A stretch of 64,000 nt of DNA from Eremophila alpestris peregrina (lineage: Eukaryota; Chordata; Aves; Passeriformes; Alaudidae). The DNA is taken from NCBI GenBank assembly GCA_009792885.1, contig WMCF01000015.1, forward strand, positions 4,355,076 to 4,419,075, read 5' to 3'. Positions within the stretch are counted from its first letter, which is position 1; each line of letters starts with the position of its first letter. The notes under the pieces are model-generated. The model worked only from the letters and a program-made list of their open reading frames with translations, had not been told where the DNA came from and made no database searches. Of the stretch, positions 12,698 through 27,600 are shown in pieces. A program made the position numbers and the translations under genes.

Positions 12698-15600
12698 CTG
12701 TTAGGGAGAGACAAAAGAAACTGTAAGTAAAAGAAGTTACTGAAGAATTTTTTGGCAAAAATTTACAGTTAAAGTTTAAAATAGTCATTTAATAGTTAAA
12801 AAAACATTTAAAAGTTTCAAATACTTATTGAAAATGGTAAACATACTAAGGTATACATTTTGAATCGAGCAATCCAAATTTAATGAACAATACAAATTTA
12901 AGTTGAATCCAATTATAGCACGGCAAGTATTTCAGGCCAAGTCATATTCCACAGAACATGCACCTTACCAAATTCTTAAGAGATATTTTTAGTATTAGCA
13001 CAGAGACAGAGTGATAGTTTTCTAAATCTACCCTTCAGTAATGAAATAAAAATTTGTTAAATAACTGTAATATAAAGAACATTTCTTTCCTCTCTGCGTA
13101 TCTTTGTAGGTATCTGCCAATACAGTGCTATTTCACTAGAACCTTCCAAGTTTAAACCACAGAATTAACACAAAATGTGCAAAACTATCACATAAAATTA
13201 TATAAAATTGCAAAGTGAATATTAATAACCCTATGGTTTATCAAACCTTTTAGCCAGCATTTTCACATTCCAAACTAACAAATAATTAGCCAGGTTGCTG
13301 TCAAATGTCAACTGCAAAAAATAGTAATCTGCATCAAAGGCAGTGCTGTGCTGCCAATACATTTTCACTGCAGTAACTGCATAGCTGGTTTTTATTATTC
13401 AAATAGCTGTTTTCAATTACTAGTCATTCATTTGAATACTTTGTTCTGTACCTACAAGTTCTTACAACTCCTGATTTTACTTGTATCTCATACAATTATG
13501 TTTTGAGGTGCCCATTGGCCCAAGTAGATGCAGTCTGAAGTGAAGGGAATAGAAACGTTTCCTCACAGATCAGCTCTGCTTCTGAAAGGCACTGCTGTGA
13601 CTTTATGGGCTGTAACGTCAAAGAGAGACTAAATAGCAATTCATCCATAATAAAATTACTTGTCCAACTCATCCAGCAATATCTCCCCCCAAAAGAAAAG
13701 ACAGAGACAAAAATGACACGAGCAAGTTCCAGAGTGAATCTCTCACACATTTGGGTGCTTCAAATAGGAACAGAGTCACTTCTGTGTAGTCTTGGCATGA
13801 ACAAGGAGATACATTCTCCAAACATTAACTTAGACATGGTATGATCCAGTGCCCTGGATCATCTCCAGAGAGAAGGGAGTGATTCTCTTCCTCCTTCCAC
13901 TGATCACAGTGGCATCCTTGCACGTAACATTAGCCTCTGCGAATGCACTATAACCCTCACAAGGTGTTGAGCTTTCAGAATTACCACATAATCATATCTG
14001 TGACTTCTCTCCATGGAAGTAAAAATGAGTCTGCAAACAGCAATGGCATCAGGTGCAGAGCTTCTCTTTTCCTGAGCTAGGTTTCACAGCCAGCAGCTGC
14101 CCAGTTCCTGCTCAAACACTGTAGCATGAATATCCTGTTCCCCTCACTGCCTTCCAATCCCCTGTGAGAAAAATGTGCTGGGCTCATAAAGAAACATGGA
14201 CATTTTTCCCAGGAATTCATTCAGAAATTATTTCCCTTCCTTAATCTTTATCATCCTATAGAATTCCACATTTGCTACATAAAAAAAGAGCCGTATAAAA
14301 CTCCTGGCATTTATCAAAATTAGGAGGTTGTCTACCATCATCTATGACAGCAGAAAAAAAGACCTAAATACCACTATACAAAGCCTTAACATCATGCTCC
14401 AGTAAATCAGAATTCTGCAAACCATAAGAAGGAAAAAAATTATACTGCACCTTTTAATTAAGATCTGTAAGTAAATCAATTCCTCCTGAACTTGTACCTA
14501 AATGAATAACCAATTACAGATCTATAATTCCAATAATAATAGCATCACAAAAAGAAACCAGCATTTGTGCCATCTGCACAAGATAAACTAATTGCTTTCC
14601 AGGTATGTATTAGGACGGAATTAAATACATATTTCAGCTTACTTTTTAAGAAAATGTAGACACTTTTTCAAAAAGGCTTCTCTGTTATCAAGACAAGCCT
14701 ATTTAGCACCTGACAGCATTTTGATGCCACTTTCTCAGATCTATGAAGGAAGGAAGATGACTATACCATGGTTGTCTGCTTGTAACTGCATAATAACAAG
14801 TTGGTAAAATCAGCTACCAGTGAGTTAGAAGATAGGAGTGACTACCCCACAAAAGACAGAAACTGGCAATGAAATCTTGCTGAACCTATTCACTAACTGA
14901 AAGCTAAACATGAAAGCTATCAAGTGGCTCAGCTGTGCAAACATTTGAAGAGAAGAATTACAGTTGTGCACACTGCAGTTGGATTGCCTTACTTTTAAAT
15001 CTGATATAGCAGTCGTTGCAGAAGAGTTTGTTGTTTCGGATCCTGACTTCGGCTCCAGAGCAGGATCCACCAAGGTCGCATCCACAGGCAACACACTGTA
15101 TCATACAGGAATAATTAGCAACTCCTTCCAAAATACTAAGAAACAAAAATGCTGTTCAAAAGCAGCTCAGATTAAGCTCAACAAAGCCTGAACCATAACC
15201 CCACAATCACTAGAAGCAAATGTACAATGATTAGTAGATCAAAATGCAACCAACCCTGAGGAAGTGTTTTAAGGCGACGACCGGACAATGAATAGCAGAA
15301 ATACACCAAGTAAGCAAACATAAAGCAGACGTTTTTTAGAGATTAGTTCATTAAATCTAATTTGAACTTTGGTTTCTCTGAAAACTAAAACTGATTTGGC
15401 ACAAAAAAAATTTTGTTCTCTAGATGGCAGCAGGAATTTTGGCACAGAACACCTGGGTGTGCTACTTGCAGATTTCCATGTGGCACTACATGGTGTCCTC
15501 AGTCCTTTGGCACTCAAAGCAGCAAACTCTCAGGCACTCCCAGTTTCCTGGGTTTGCATCACTGAAACAAGTTCTGATTTGGAGAGATGGGGCTGATTTG

Positions 15601-18600
15601 ATTTTTCTTGCATAAACACACAAGGGGCTTGACCACTGCCATGCTAACATTAAACTATTTAGCTATGGTGGCTAAACATGTACTTGCTGTGAATACAGAC
15701 CACATTTGGAAGGAATGTAATCCAAAACATAATACTCCCCTTACTGAATTTACAAAGGACAGATAGTTTCCCTGCTTAACCAAGTAATGAATCTTTTGGA
15801 TCTGTTCAAAAACTCCTTAATTTTCAGAAAACTGAAAAACAGAAACTTGGCATTTTCTAACATGGGTTATGAGCTACATGTGGATTGTCTCACACAAAAT
15901 ATATGTCCTGCAGAAATGGGAATGGCAACTGATCACTATGGATTAGTCCTGTCCCTCCTGCTCAGGTAGGCAAGACCAGGAAGAGCTTGGAGTTAATCCC
16001 TAGTAATACTGTAGGTGATGCCCTTGAGCTGAGCACAGAAGACAAGTGTTCTGAACTAGACATAGAAATCTTTCTTGAAGTCAGGGAAGAAGTAGGATCC
16101 CAACAGCACCTCCAAGTCATAGTCTAATTCTACATCTACTCTGAGGGCAGGGGAACTGCAGGACTGCTTTGCTGTCTTTTACAGGCATTTATTCTTTCAG
16201 CTCTGTAAATGCCCCAAGCTGATGAGAAATCTTGTAAGTAGGTCTAGGTCTCAGTGTGAGCATGAGCTAGTGCACTTAGTTTGTGACTAGGGCTGAGTAG
16301 CACCTTTTGGTTTTGTTCTGGGTTTTATCCCGCCATGTAGAACTCTTCCAACATGCCTTGGAAAACACCACATGAACACTGTCAGCTAAAGTTAGCTTAG
16401 AAAGAATGGGCCATATTAAATGATTCAATTGCCAGGGTCCAGGCTGAGATTTCTTGTTTTTTTTTTTTTTTAAGAGGAGCTTTTTTTTTGTGGGAGAAGT
16501 GGTTCAGCATTTTCTGATATTTTGCCACCTATTTGACAAAGGAAATCTTTGATCTCACAGTCAATGTGCTCATCTTACTTATCAAAGTCCTACTTGTTAG
16601 CTCTGGCATTTAAAAACACTTCTGGAGTGCTAAAATGCCTGCACATGGGACTGCCTCATGGAAATATGCATGCACCACTGCTGTCAAGAGGAGAAGGCAA
16701 AGCGGGTGATTAGTAAGAACCCCTGTGAGCATAACACTGAGTAGCCATGCGTGCTCCTGATTAGTTCCTGCTCCTTCACGATGCGACTCCCAGCTCTCAC
16801 CTTAAAGCAATGTAAATGATAACAAAGACCAAGAGATTCAATGATCATGGCTGCTCCTTTGCCCAGAATGTTATTACAGTATGAACAGATTTTCTTCCCA
16901 CTGACTGACCTAAATATAGAATGAAAAACCTTAAAACCAGCTTGAAAATGTTTAGAAGACAAAGAAGAGTTATCAAATACTTTGTGAGATTAAAAATAAA
17001 AAACACATGGGTAAAAACTGGACTATTGGGAAAAGTAAACTGAAAATTAATATTATTTAGAGTAGCTCTGAAAGCCGTGGAAAGCTGAAGTGCTATAATT
17101 TAGATCAAATTTACATAGGAACAAGTTAAGAAATTCTGCCACATTCTTGGCACATATTTCATTGTACAAAATACTTACTAAAATAAAAAGTGTACTGTTA
17201 AGTTTGGAGTGTAAGAACACAGGTTTTGTGCTTTTGCCTTCTTAGTTGTGGGGAACTATCCAGAAGGCTAAGTTTTAGCAAGCACCCCTTCCAAGTCCCA
17301 CCATCTGCACCTTGTTAGATAAAAGAAGGCTAGTCCTGGAAATAAAATATTATGTTAACTGTTTGAATGTAAGCCATACAGAGGTCAGTTTCCATAGATC
17401 TACCAAGGTGTTAACAAATGGAAGTGAGAACAAGATAAGCAAATATGGTTAAGGAGGGAATTTTCTTACAACATCAAGAATGTAAAAGATTAGTTTAAAA
17501 AAAATGGGGTCAATTAATCACTAAGTGCCTGAGAGTGTATGAGCCAGTGAAGTAGTTTTCACTGTTATATATAACACATGTAATTCTGTGTGGGATGATT
17601 CTCTGGAGTATGATCCCAAGGTATTTTTTAAATGTTTCATGTTCATAAAACAGCAGAATTATCTACCCTACCACAGCTGAATTCCATTTTTGCTTCAAAA
17701 TATGTTGCAATTCTTGCCTTCTCCTCTGAGATTAAAATCAACATCCTACTCTGTAATTCTCCAGGGTCATGGGTTATGAGCATTCCTGAGTGCTCCTCAA
17801 AATGATATTGACCACATGCCAGGAAGTGAGGAGGAGAGACCAAGATGAGGGTCATAAAGCGTGGGTTTCAGGAATCTTTTGTTAAAACAAACCAAGGAAA
17901 ATAAATGTCAGAAATGCCATCTGGAACAGGCTTTTGCTAATCATTTTGGTAACCAACACACAGCTCGGGGACTGCAGATTGATTATTCAAGTTCCTTTGT
18001 CCTGGGGAATCTTCTGAGTGACTGGAGTAGGGAGGTAATACCAGTCTGTACTTCCACTGTTCCCTCCAGCTAGAAAACTCCAGGTACTTGTTAATCAATG
18101 TTATGGGCAAGAATACTGCTGTAAGCCCAGCATGTACACTAAGTCTGTTCTTTAGTGCAGCCCAACATTTTTGCTTTCCCAGAAAAAGAGCACCCACTCA
18201 CCTGCTGCGTGTCTGGGACCCTGACTGGGAAGTAGAGAGAGGAGATTGAGCCCTGGGAGCTGCCTGGGATGTGGAGGGGGCTCTGGCAGAGGTGGCCACA
18301 GGAGGTGCTTTGCTGGCGGAAGGAGTGCACATGTAGGCTCGGTTTGAAGTGGACACCGGGCGGCTAAAATCTTGACTAGAAGACAGAGATGAAGAGGATG
18401 AAGACTGGTTCAGCCATGAGTGGTGCCTCCATGACCTCATTCCTGAAGAATCAAGATTGTCCAAAGACTCCCCTCTGCAACAGAGATAAAAGCACATCAA
18501 ATGTAAATAGCAGTACAGATGGAGGAACAGAACTATATGCTGATTTTTTTTTTTAAGAGAAAGTCATTATCCTAGCATTTTTAGTATTTTCTAGGATGAA

Positions 18601-21600
18601 TATATTTGTTTGATCACTCTGAGCAATATTCTTCACGTACTGATTTAAAATATATGAGTAGCAAATTATCCTTTACGTCCAGCTGTAGTTCTCATGGGAA
18701 AAAACAGGCAAGGCAAAAGAGGTGGCACTTAACAGCTACTTAATAAAAACAAAACACTTCACTGCAGCCTTATCAGGGTGAACTGTATCAAAACCCACAG
18801 TACAGCCAGAGACCTCAGATACCAGCTTTGTTTATGTTTTCTCCAAGGGATACCAGATGGAAATAACAATCCACCCAGACTGGATAGCATCACCCAGGTA
18901 CAAGGTGTTGGCCCAATAACCAAACACTCTCCTGACTGATAACTCGGCTGTTTCCTAAGTGACAAATCCAACATTCATACATTAAAGAAAGAAAAAAAGA
19001 TAAAGGAAAAAAAACCCCATCCAAACTTTATGACATATTTCTGTGCTGAAAAAGGTATACTTCTTAGCCATAATAATTAATTTCCAAAACAGGTTGCCAT
19101 GCTCAAATTCTTAAACACGTGTCAATGGCAAGGCACAATATTGATTTCCATTGCTGCTATACCAATCAAGAATTAATCAGCTGAGTTATTTACAGGTCAC
19201 ACCCACATTCCTTACTTGCAAAAAACCCCATTCAATCCCAGCTGTAATACAGCTTCTTTCTTCTATCTGTGCTGCTATGCAGTCTATAGCATTTCACAGA
19301 TTCAGTTTGTTTCTATGCGTTGTAATACAAGCTAAAATTCAGAATAAGCAAAGAAAAATGTCTGATGAGAGACAGAGTTAATTTTTAATGTGATTCCTAC
19401 CTCCTCATACTACTGCTGTACAGGCTAATGGGCTCCTTATGTATACTGGCACTGCGCTGCCTAATCCAGCTGCTATCCGTGTGTAGAGATGTTTTCTTTC
19501 TCATTTCCTGAAGGATTTGCTGTCTCTCCAACTCTGCTGCAGACAGGTTTTGCTCCTTCTGAGACTTCTTCTGCGACTCACCCATGTTCCAGGACCTCTC
19601 TGAATACTTGCTCTGGGTACCTGTGCAGACAATATGTGCAAACAGCTTGACACCTCAAGGCACAAAGGCAGTTACTGTCCTGTCAGCACTCTGGCTATCA
19701 TTCCAAGAGCTACTGTTCATCACTCCATTCACAAGTTATTCCAGTTCCCTTTTACAGCTGGGTAAAACTTGTCAATACAACTTTATAAATTTATAAAGCA
19801 TGTTACACTGCTTTATATAGATATTAAGGGGAGAGGGAAATCTTTCAGATATTTGGATATGTGTTAACTACTGAGTTGAAATTTATTGTATAGCTGGTCT
19901 TTGAAAATTTAGAAGGGGAAACAAATAAGCAATCTTTCTCCAACAGGTGTTGACATATCAGAAGGCAACAATTTTTTAATTCCTACATTCAGTACCTATT
20001 CTTTATAGTAAAAATAATTAAGAAAATTACTCAACAATAAGTAATTCAATTGGAATTTCAATCCTTTTAAATGCTGTTCTGACTATAGATTTGCTCTTGG
20101 ATTTATTAGTATAGATTATAATTATAAAATACTGTAAAAATTTATTTTCTCTTTAGTTTCAATGACAGTGCTTTAAAGTATGAAAGTAACATTTTTAATC
20201 TGCAATATACAATATATCCCCTAATACTTTTCTTTGATTACTTGCGATTATGCTTTTTAACTGTGCTTTGAACAAAAAAGTAGCTTGCAGGCATTTTTGA
20301 CTGAAATAGATTTATAAATTGGTTTGCTTGCATTGCACATAATTCCTCTAATATAACCAAAGTCATGTAACTGAACTGTAGTCAAGGACACAAGCCATTG
20401 TGACATATCAAGACCTGACTTCTTGCTCTGTTATTACTACACTAACTGAAATTAAGAAGACAAAAAGTTGTATTAAACACATTCATCATCTTAGTATGTG
20501 CAGCTTTTTTTGTCAATGTATCAAAACCACACATATCTTCACTAATATAACTGCATGGTTAATTTTATCTCATATAAAAATCAATCATTGAAATTTAGGC
20601 ACCTAAGTGCCATTTGTAATTACTGTCTTCAAGAGGGTAGCTAATCATATTTTTCCTTGGCTTTTATGTTGACTGTGTAATTTTCCTCTGGCTGTTTGAA
20701 AATTCATTAAATTGGGGCATAGTAGGAATTTACAATGCAGCTATCAAAAAGCACTAAAAAAGTTAATTTTCTTAGGATGACTATATGTACACATCTTCCT
20801 TTTTTTCCCCTCCTACTCTCCTCTCTCCCTACCTGCCCAAAAAATTAAATATAATGGAAATTACACATTACTTACCATTTCTGATTGTATTGAATTCATT
20901 CAGTTCTGTAGTTGACTTTGACTTGTTCCTGAGGGTATAAAAACATTCATTTCTCTATCTTAATTACAAGACCTCATTACAGACAAAGCTCTTATCATTG
21001 CAGATGATTCAACCAGTCCTCTTTTTTTTCACCATCCCTCCCATCAACAACTTATGCTGTATTTAAAACAAGAGGTAAAAAACAATTAAAGACCAAGAGG
21101 GTACTGAGGGAAAAAAAAAGTCAACATTTAGATGTCAATAGATAAACATCAATTAAAAGTTAAAATTTTGTAGAGAAAATTGTCAGTGCTTCAGGTATTA
21201 GGACCTGATCATTGCACTTGTTTCAACAAAAGCATGTAAAAAACCAAGTCCTTTCCTGGGGAAGCTTTATGAAGACTACAGTCAGACAAAGAAATGAGGA
21301 CTTTCAGAGCAGATTTACAATTGATTAGGCTTTATGAGAAACTTAAACAATATTTCAGCACTGTTACTAGACTGTAAGCAGAACAACTCCTCAAATCCTG
21401 CATGCAGATTGTTTTTGGGAAAATTTATTGTTCACTGATGATACCTAGCAGCATAAATTTTAATGAGTTTTAGCCAAGAAATGGTATTAAACAAATGTCA
21501 TATACAGGAAGACAAATGGCAAAAAGTTGGTTTTCTGACAGTACAGAGCAGGAGCTTCAGCAACACTTCTGTGCTGTATTATTATCAAGTAGTACAGCCA

Positions 21601-24600
21601 ATATTTAGTTTAAAATAACTCACAAAGAAAGGATTTTAAAAGAAATCCTTTGCTTGGTCCTAACTTACAACTGCTACATTAATATGTTTACACATATAGC
21701 ATTGACTGCAGAGCCATATTTTGAAGGAGTCTTACCCCTTATCTGGAGAAAAATCAAGCATAAACTACATCACATCTTGCTTCCTTAAATTCTTACTATA
21801 GGTAAGAATATAAAATAGGTCCTATAGTGTGGACCTATTTTATTATCTAAGAAGATGCAACAGTTTCACAGCTGCCTGTAGTGAAGAAAAAGGCAGTGTC
21901 CCCCTTACACATAAATCAAAGAGGTAATTATTTAGGGCATGTTCCTTCTTAAGTTAGATCTAGATCTTCTATTAATAACAGATCCATTAATTGCACCTTG
22001 TAATTTTTGGAGTTTCTCTTTATATAAGAGAGGTGTGCTCACTTCAACTATAAGAATTAATCAAATACACAGCAGAAGTCATCTTTCAGAACTACTGTGA
22101 GATGTGATGCAAAAACAAAGGCTTGATTTGTAAAGCAAGAGATTGCAACTTAAAAATAACTTGTGTAAATTACAAGAGCAACATGCACTATCTCCCTTGA
22201 TAAATATGCTGCTGCTGCCTCTTACTTCCTTCCCTTCTTGTTTACCCTCTCAAGTTGCACAACCCTAACTGGGATGACTGTGCCTTAGTTTGTAGAGCGC
22301 ACTATGACACAACCACAAGATATCTGAAATAGTTTTCCAGCCATGTCAGTTTAGTGCCACCCACATATTTACCTCCTCACAGTTTTGTTTCTCCCCACAG
22401 AACCCCACTGACTAACTGTTGCTTACAACCGTGTATAGTTTGACAAAAGTTGGGCCTCTTATTTTTTTCAACATGAAAACATACCACAAAAACGGCAAAA
22501 CACAGTAGCAATCCAAATTACACATTTAGCTGCTCTGACTATAGTTTATTATAACTGGAATTGTAAAAGTTTTCTAACAAAGAAATGGTGATGTTACAGT
22601 CAGTGTTGAGTGTAACACTCTCCTAACTCAAGGGCTTCAATCCACACATCAATATGGGATATACCTGTCAGCAAATGACTGGCCAGGTGACTCCTCAATG
22701 GTTTTAGAAACTTCATAACGCTCATAATGCCTGTTGGAAAATAAAGGAGCATTATGTTCATATACAGAAAAAGACATACATAGACATAAATAGTTCCTAA
22801 GGGAAATATTCAAAATAGATCTTTAAGGGAAAAAATCCCAGTTTAAATTAAACCCCCAAACAAGTAAAGTTCTAAGGAGTCTTAATTTAACAGTCAGAAA
22901 TACAATTGATAAAAGAAGGCAGAAAAAGAAAAGTTGTCAGAAAAACAGCTTGAAATTGCATTTTTGTGAAGTGACACAGAATCCAAACATGAGCATGCCA
23001 GAATGGTTATTGCTAAAGATATTTTAACTACATGCTGATTCCTTGTCTTGTTACCTGTCAACGAGAGGATGGCCAGCTTGCTCCTCTATTGTTTTAGATA
23101 CTTCATAGCGCTCATAATGTCTGGAAACAAAATCAAGAAAAAATACATATTAGATAAAAATTCTAGAATTTGAGCAAACAGTAAGTATCCCCAGAGAAAA
23201 ATAAGAAAGCTCAGATATGTTAAGAGAATCCCAAAGACTAAGGTGCTGCAAAAATTACAAGCATCAGTATACAAGAGTGATTATCTCATCCATCTTAAAG
23301 CCAGGAGGAAAATATTGTCCAAGCACAGCAGTTCTCCGGAAATTACATTTTTATTCTAGTCGAGTGTACTGGTTCAGTTTATAAACTCACAAAGTTCCAC
23401 AGACAACACTCCTCAGCTGCCTGTCCCCTCCCTCAGTGCACTTTGCAGCAAGTATCATGCCTTTGCAGGTGTTTATATAACATTTCAGATTCCAAGTCTT
23501 ATCTTTGGATATCATCTTATAGCAAATATTTAACATCAGATATTTTAAAGCCCAGTTTCACTGAACTTGCTCCTTTACTATTAAGCAAAACCACCAGTGT
23601 TTAGCAAAACATCCTTTGGCAGCAACCTCAGAAGCAATGAAATCCTCGTGGACTAAAGAATGTACCAGGGATTTAGACACACAGATATTACAGCAGCTTA
23701 ATAAGTTACTGCACAAAGTTCTATTATCTTGCAACTGGGACAAGCTAAAATTGTAAGCTTACCCTGCCAGGAAGACCTTGTTCAACCATTGTAGCATTGT
23801 GTCTCTGCTTTGCTCAGCAGGCATATCAAGCAGCAGCCATTTAGATTAAACTAAAGTAACTCTGGGTCTTAAAACCTCCTCTGGAAATATATGCAGTTTT
23901 AAAAATCTTATTACTTTCTCTTAAGACTTAGCTTGATACCATGTGCTCTCTTCAGTCATCTTTTATTACTTACATAAAAAAAGGAGAAAAACCTCAAGAG
24001 AAACCATAAATAATGGGTCATACTCAAGGCACTAAGATAAATGCAAAATAAGGAAAAGTTACTGGTTTAATTAATTCAGACAGATTAATCTCTTGTAACA
24101 GCAGTCTGAAAACTTCTGGGCTTTAAACAAACAACTTTTGTTTGTTTTTTAAACCAAGCTGCTGAAGAAGGTAATGAGAGAAAAAAAATACCTGCAGTGG
24201 ATATCTCTAACAGGCTAAGCCAGTAACAGTTCACTCATATAACATTATATCCCCCACTGACAAATTAACCCAGTAGTTAAATTGCAATTAAACTTTATTG
24301 TTATGCTGTTGAATCAAAATGAGAGAGAAATCTGGAAAAATCAGTCACACATTTGTTAGAAAAATGTTAACTTGGTATTTCTTCTGGAAGCCCTTTATAT
24401 TGAGTCACTGGCTCTCAATTTACAGGCTTGTGCACAATTCTTACAGAACTTTCTCATTAAGTCCTTCAGATAGTCTTTCATTTGGCTGTAATTACCATAT
24501 TTACCCATCCCATTAAAAAAAAAAAAAAAACAGCTGAAGTAGAGTAATATAGCATTTGATTCTTGGGGAAGAACTTTGTGTTATGCCTGATCCTCCTGTC

Positions 24601-27600
24601 TTTGGAGAAAAAGACTCTCATATGGTATTCTGCGCCTACTTATTGCAGCATGAATTTTGCATGAACATACTTACATGTTCAGGACAGCTACAGCCCCCTT
24701 TAGAAACTGATTTGAATTTGCAGAAGGAAGAGAAAGCACATCCTAGCACAAGTGCCCACCTTTGGTACTGAGGCACCTCTGCTGACACCTCCCTCTGCCT
24801 TTCTGCCTGCCGCCTCTGCTCCTCCATCTCCGCCTGCCGCCGCTGCTCCTCAGCGTGCTGCTGCTCCCTCTCCTTGCGCTGTCGCTCCAGCTCCCGCTCT
24901 TGGAGCTCTCGTTCTTGCTCAAAATGCCTGCTTGCTTCTTCCTGCATCCTCCGTTCCTCCTGGAGCCTCCTCCTTCCTTCTTCCTCATGCACCAAGCTGG
25001 CTGCCAGCTCGTTTTCTCCATCTCCTTCTGGCTCCTCAGGAGCACTTGCTTCAAGGCTTGCTCTCCAGCTGGACACAGGTGGAGCCTGAGAAGTGACAGA
25101 TGTTGTATTTAGGGTGAGAACTGTCTGCTCCTGTAGCAAAGGGGGAAAAAAAACGTTTTTAGGGAAGGGACTTCTTTTTTTAAATAGATTGCTCACTTGG
25201 AAAAGGTAATTTATTCTTTGAGGTAAGAATGTATAAAAATCATCCCCAGCACTTCCAGTGCAAGATGCAGGACACAGTTTGGTTTCACACTCTCCTAACT
25301 CAAGGGCTTCAATCCACACATCAGCCTTAGTAAGCGCCACAGGCAGCGTGGCCACAACTATGTGAAACATTCTGCTTTCCAAAGTATCACTTACATGTCA
25401 AGTCATCCCTTCCCCACTTAAATACCCATGGAAAACAAACCTTTCCATGATACCCGGCATTTCTCCGTACTGTTTTGACTTGGAAACCTGAGACCTACTT
25501 AAGAGTGCATACACAGAGATATACACTGCAATCTATATCAGAACCATGAATTTCACATGAATCCTCATGTGGAGGAATCTCCCACTCTCTTCCATTGTCC
25601 TACCATTTCAAAGCCAAGCCTCAGACCTATCACTTTATGACTCTTCTCTCAAAAATGAGAAAAGGCCTTTCAGTGGTCAAAAGATGTTTTAGTTGCAGGG
25701 AAAAATCATGTTTATGGGTCTATCAAAACCTCTGATGACAGAAAAAAGCATTAAATGGTTTACATTCTTATACAACAAAGTCCTCTAACAGCTCAAAAAG
25801 CTTTCTAATTAAAGTTCTAAACCTTAACTTATGGTCTACTTATTCATGACTGTGTAAACACAATTGATCTAGCTTGGATGCCTGAAGCAGCACTCACTTT
25901 GCAGTAAAGAAGAGATACCTCAGACAGTTCCCATACTCAGGAAAAAACTTGTTAATGTTCCCATAAACAGCCACAGAAGTCAGCATCTACAGAAACTACA
26001 TACACTCAGTGTTTTAAAATATATAACTGGAAGTCTAAAGTTGATTTGGTATGTAAATTTATCAGATGTACTGTCTTCTAGTAACAAGCCAGACACTCAA
26101 GAGCATGCTTCCTGATAAACTATCGAAGCAGAATTCCAACAAATACCATCAGGTGGCAAATAAACAGCAAAATTGACTATTTATGATAATCACAATAATT
26201 AATACATGCTGTGACATTTTGCCAACATATTTTCCTGTTAGTTACCTAGCCAGCTCATTAGGAAGAGACACAAATTCAACACATCTCATATTCAGCATAT
26301 CCCACCTACTCTTTCCATCTCATTTTTGCAATCTCTTTCTACCATGTCATGGACAACAATTTATTTTCCAAAATGAGAAGACAAATGACATAAAAAACCT
26401 AATTATTTGCCTGCTTGCATGCATCTAGTATATGGGAGAAACTAGTAATGAAACTAGTCAGCAAAGCTTTATTCACAGCCTACCTCATTAAAATACTTGG
26501 AGCTCTCTTTTTCTGCTTCTTGCTTAGCTCGTAGCCATTCTTCCCTCAGTTTCTCTTGTTCTCGTTGATATTTCTCCTGTTAGGTTAGATTGAAGTTAAA
26601 CATGCAAATAAGAAACATGGTACTTTTTATTTTCATTAAAATGTACACTGGAATATAATGTGCTTTTTAACAGACCAAACAGACCAGACAAAAACCGCCC
26701 CTGAGCTCCCCGAGAACATTCGGTCTGCTACAAATGAAATCCTGGCTTAAATACAATCCAGAGGAGCTCTTTAATTGATTTTTGAGACTCCAGGCTTATT
26801 ACATGTTAAGTATCAAAAAAGCCAACCTCATAGCTCCTGTCCTTCAGTTTAGTTACCATTTGAACAAAAAAACCCCAGCTATCTAAGGTATTTATTGAAA
26901 AACAGAGTGGTTGTATTGAACTTCGAATTAGGCACATTAATATGGTAAGTATAAAGAGATCATTAAGTGTAATAGTGAGCAAGAACTCTCATTCTTTTGA
27001 AACGTTACCTTAAACAATTCTGGACCTTGAAATTTGTCTTTTGAGTAGATTTGGTATGGCTCATACTGTCCCCTAAAGCATTGCTCAAGGCACATGATAA
27101 GTGTTTTGGTGGTTTTGTCAGTCACTTATCTTGGGAAAAGCAAAATATTTAAGGATGTCAAAAGTGCCTTCTAAGATGCTGGAAACAAGCAAAGAAAGGC
27201 TTTGCTTCCTTTTTTTTTTTGTTGTTTGAAAATTCATTACTAGGATCATGGGGAAGAGACAGATCATTGTTACCCTGGTCAAATTTATCAGTTCAGGGCT
27301 GAAGAAGGAGAAACAAAGAAAAATCATGGCAGATGGCTAAGTCAGCTCTCAAGAAAGGGAAGCCAAGGTTTACACTCTTTAAAGCCATCTCTTCAGGTAT
27401 CAAATGAAACATCCAAACCATAACAGAGACCACAGGTAAGTTTAGGAAAGTACAGCTGCTGCCCTGCAGAGTTTGCAAGCTAGGAGGAACAACAACAGAT
27501 GAAACATTCAAAAAGCAAGAGAGATTCTATGCTTGTACTTTGACATCACAGTTTTCTGCTGAATGCAGCCAAAGAGGGCTTGTGCTGAATAAATGATATT

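Noticed and set aside
14825..15094. 89-codon minus-strand ORF overlapping the LIM exon
   Set aside because: Wrong frame relative to the LIM zinc ligands; shadow of the real exon.
24636..25382. 248-codon minus-strand ORF as a separate gene
   Set aside because: Only 24760-25130 is an LMO7 exon; the ends are intron read-through past clear AG and GT sites.
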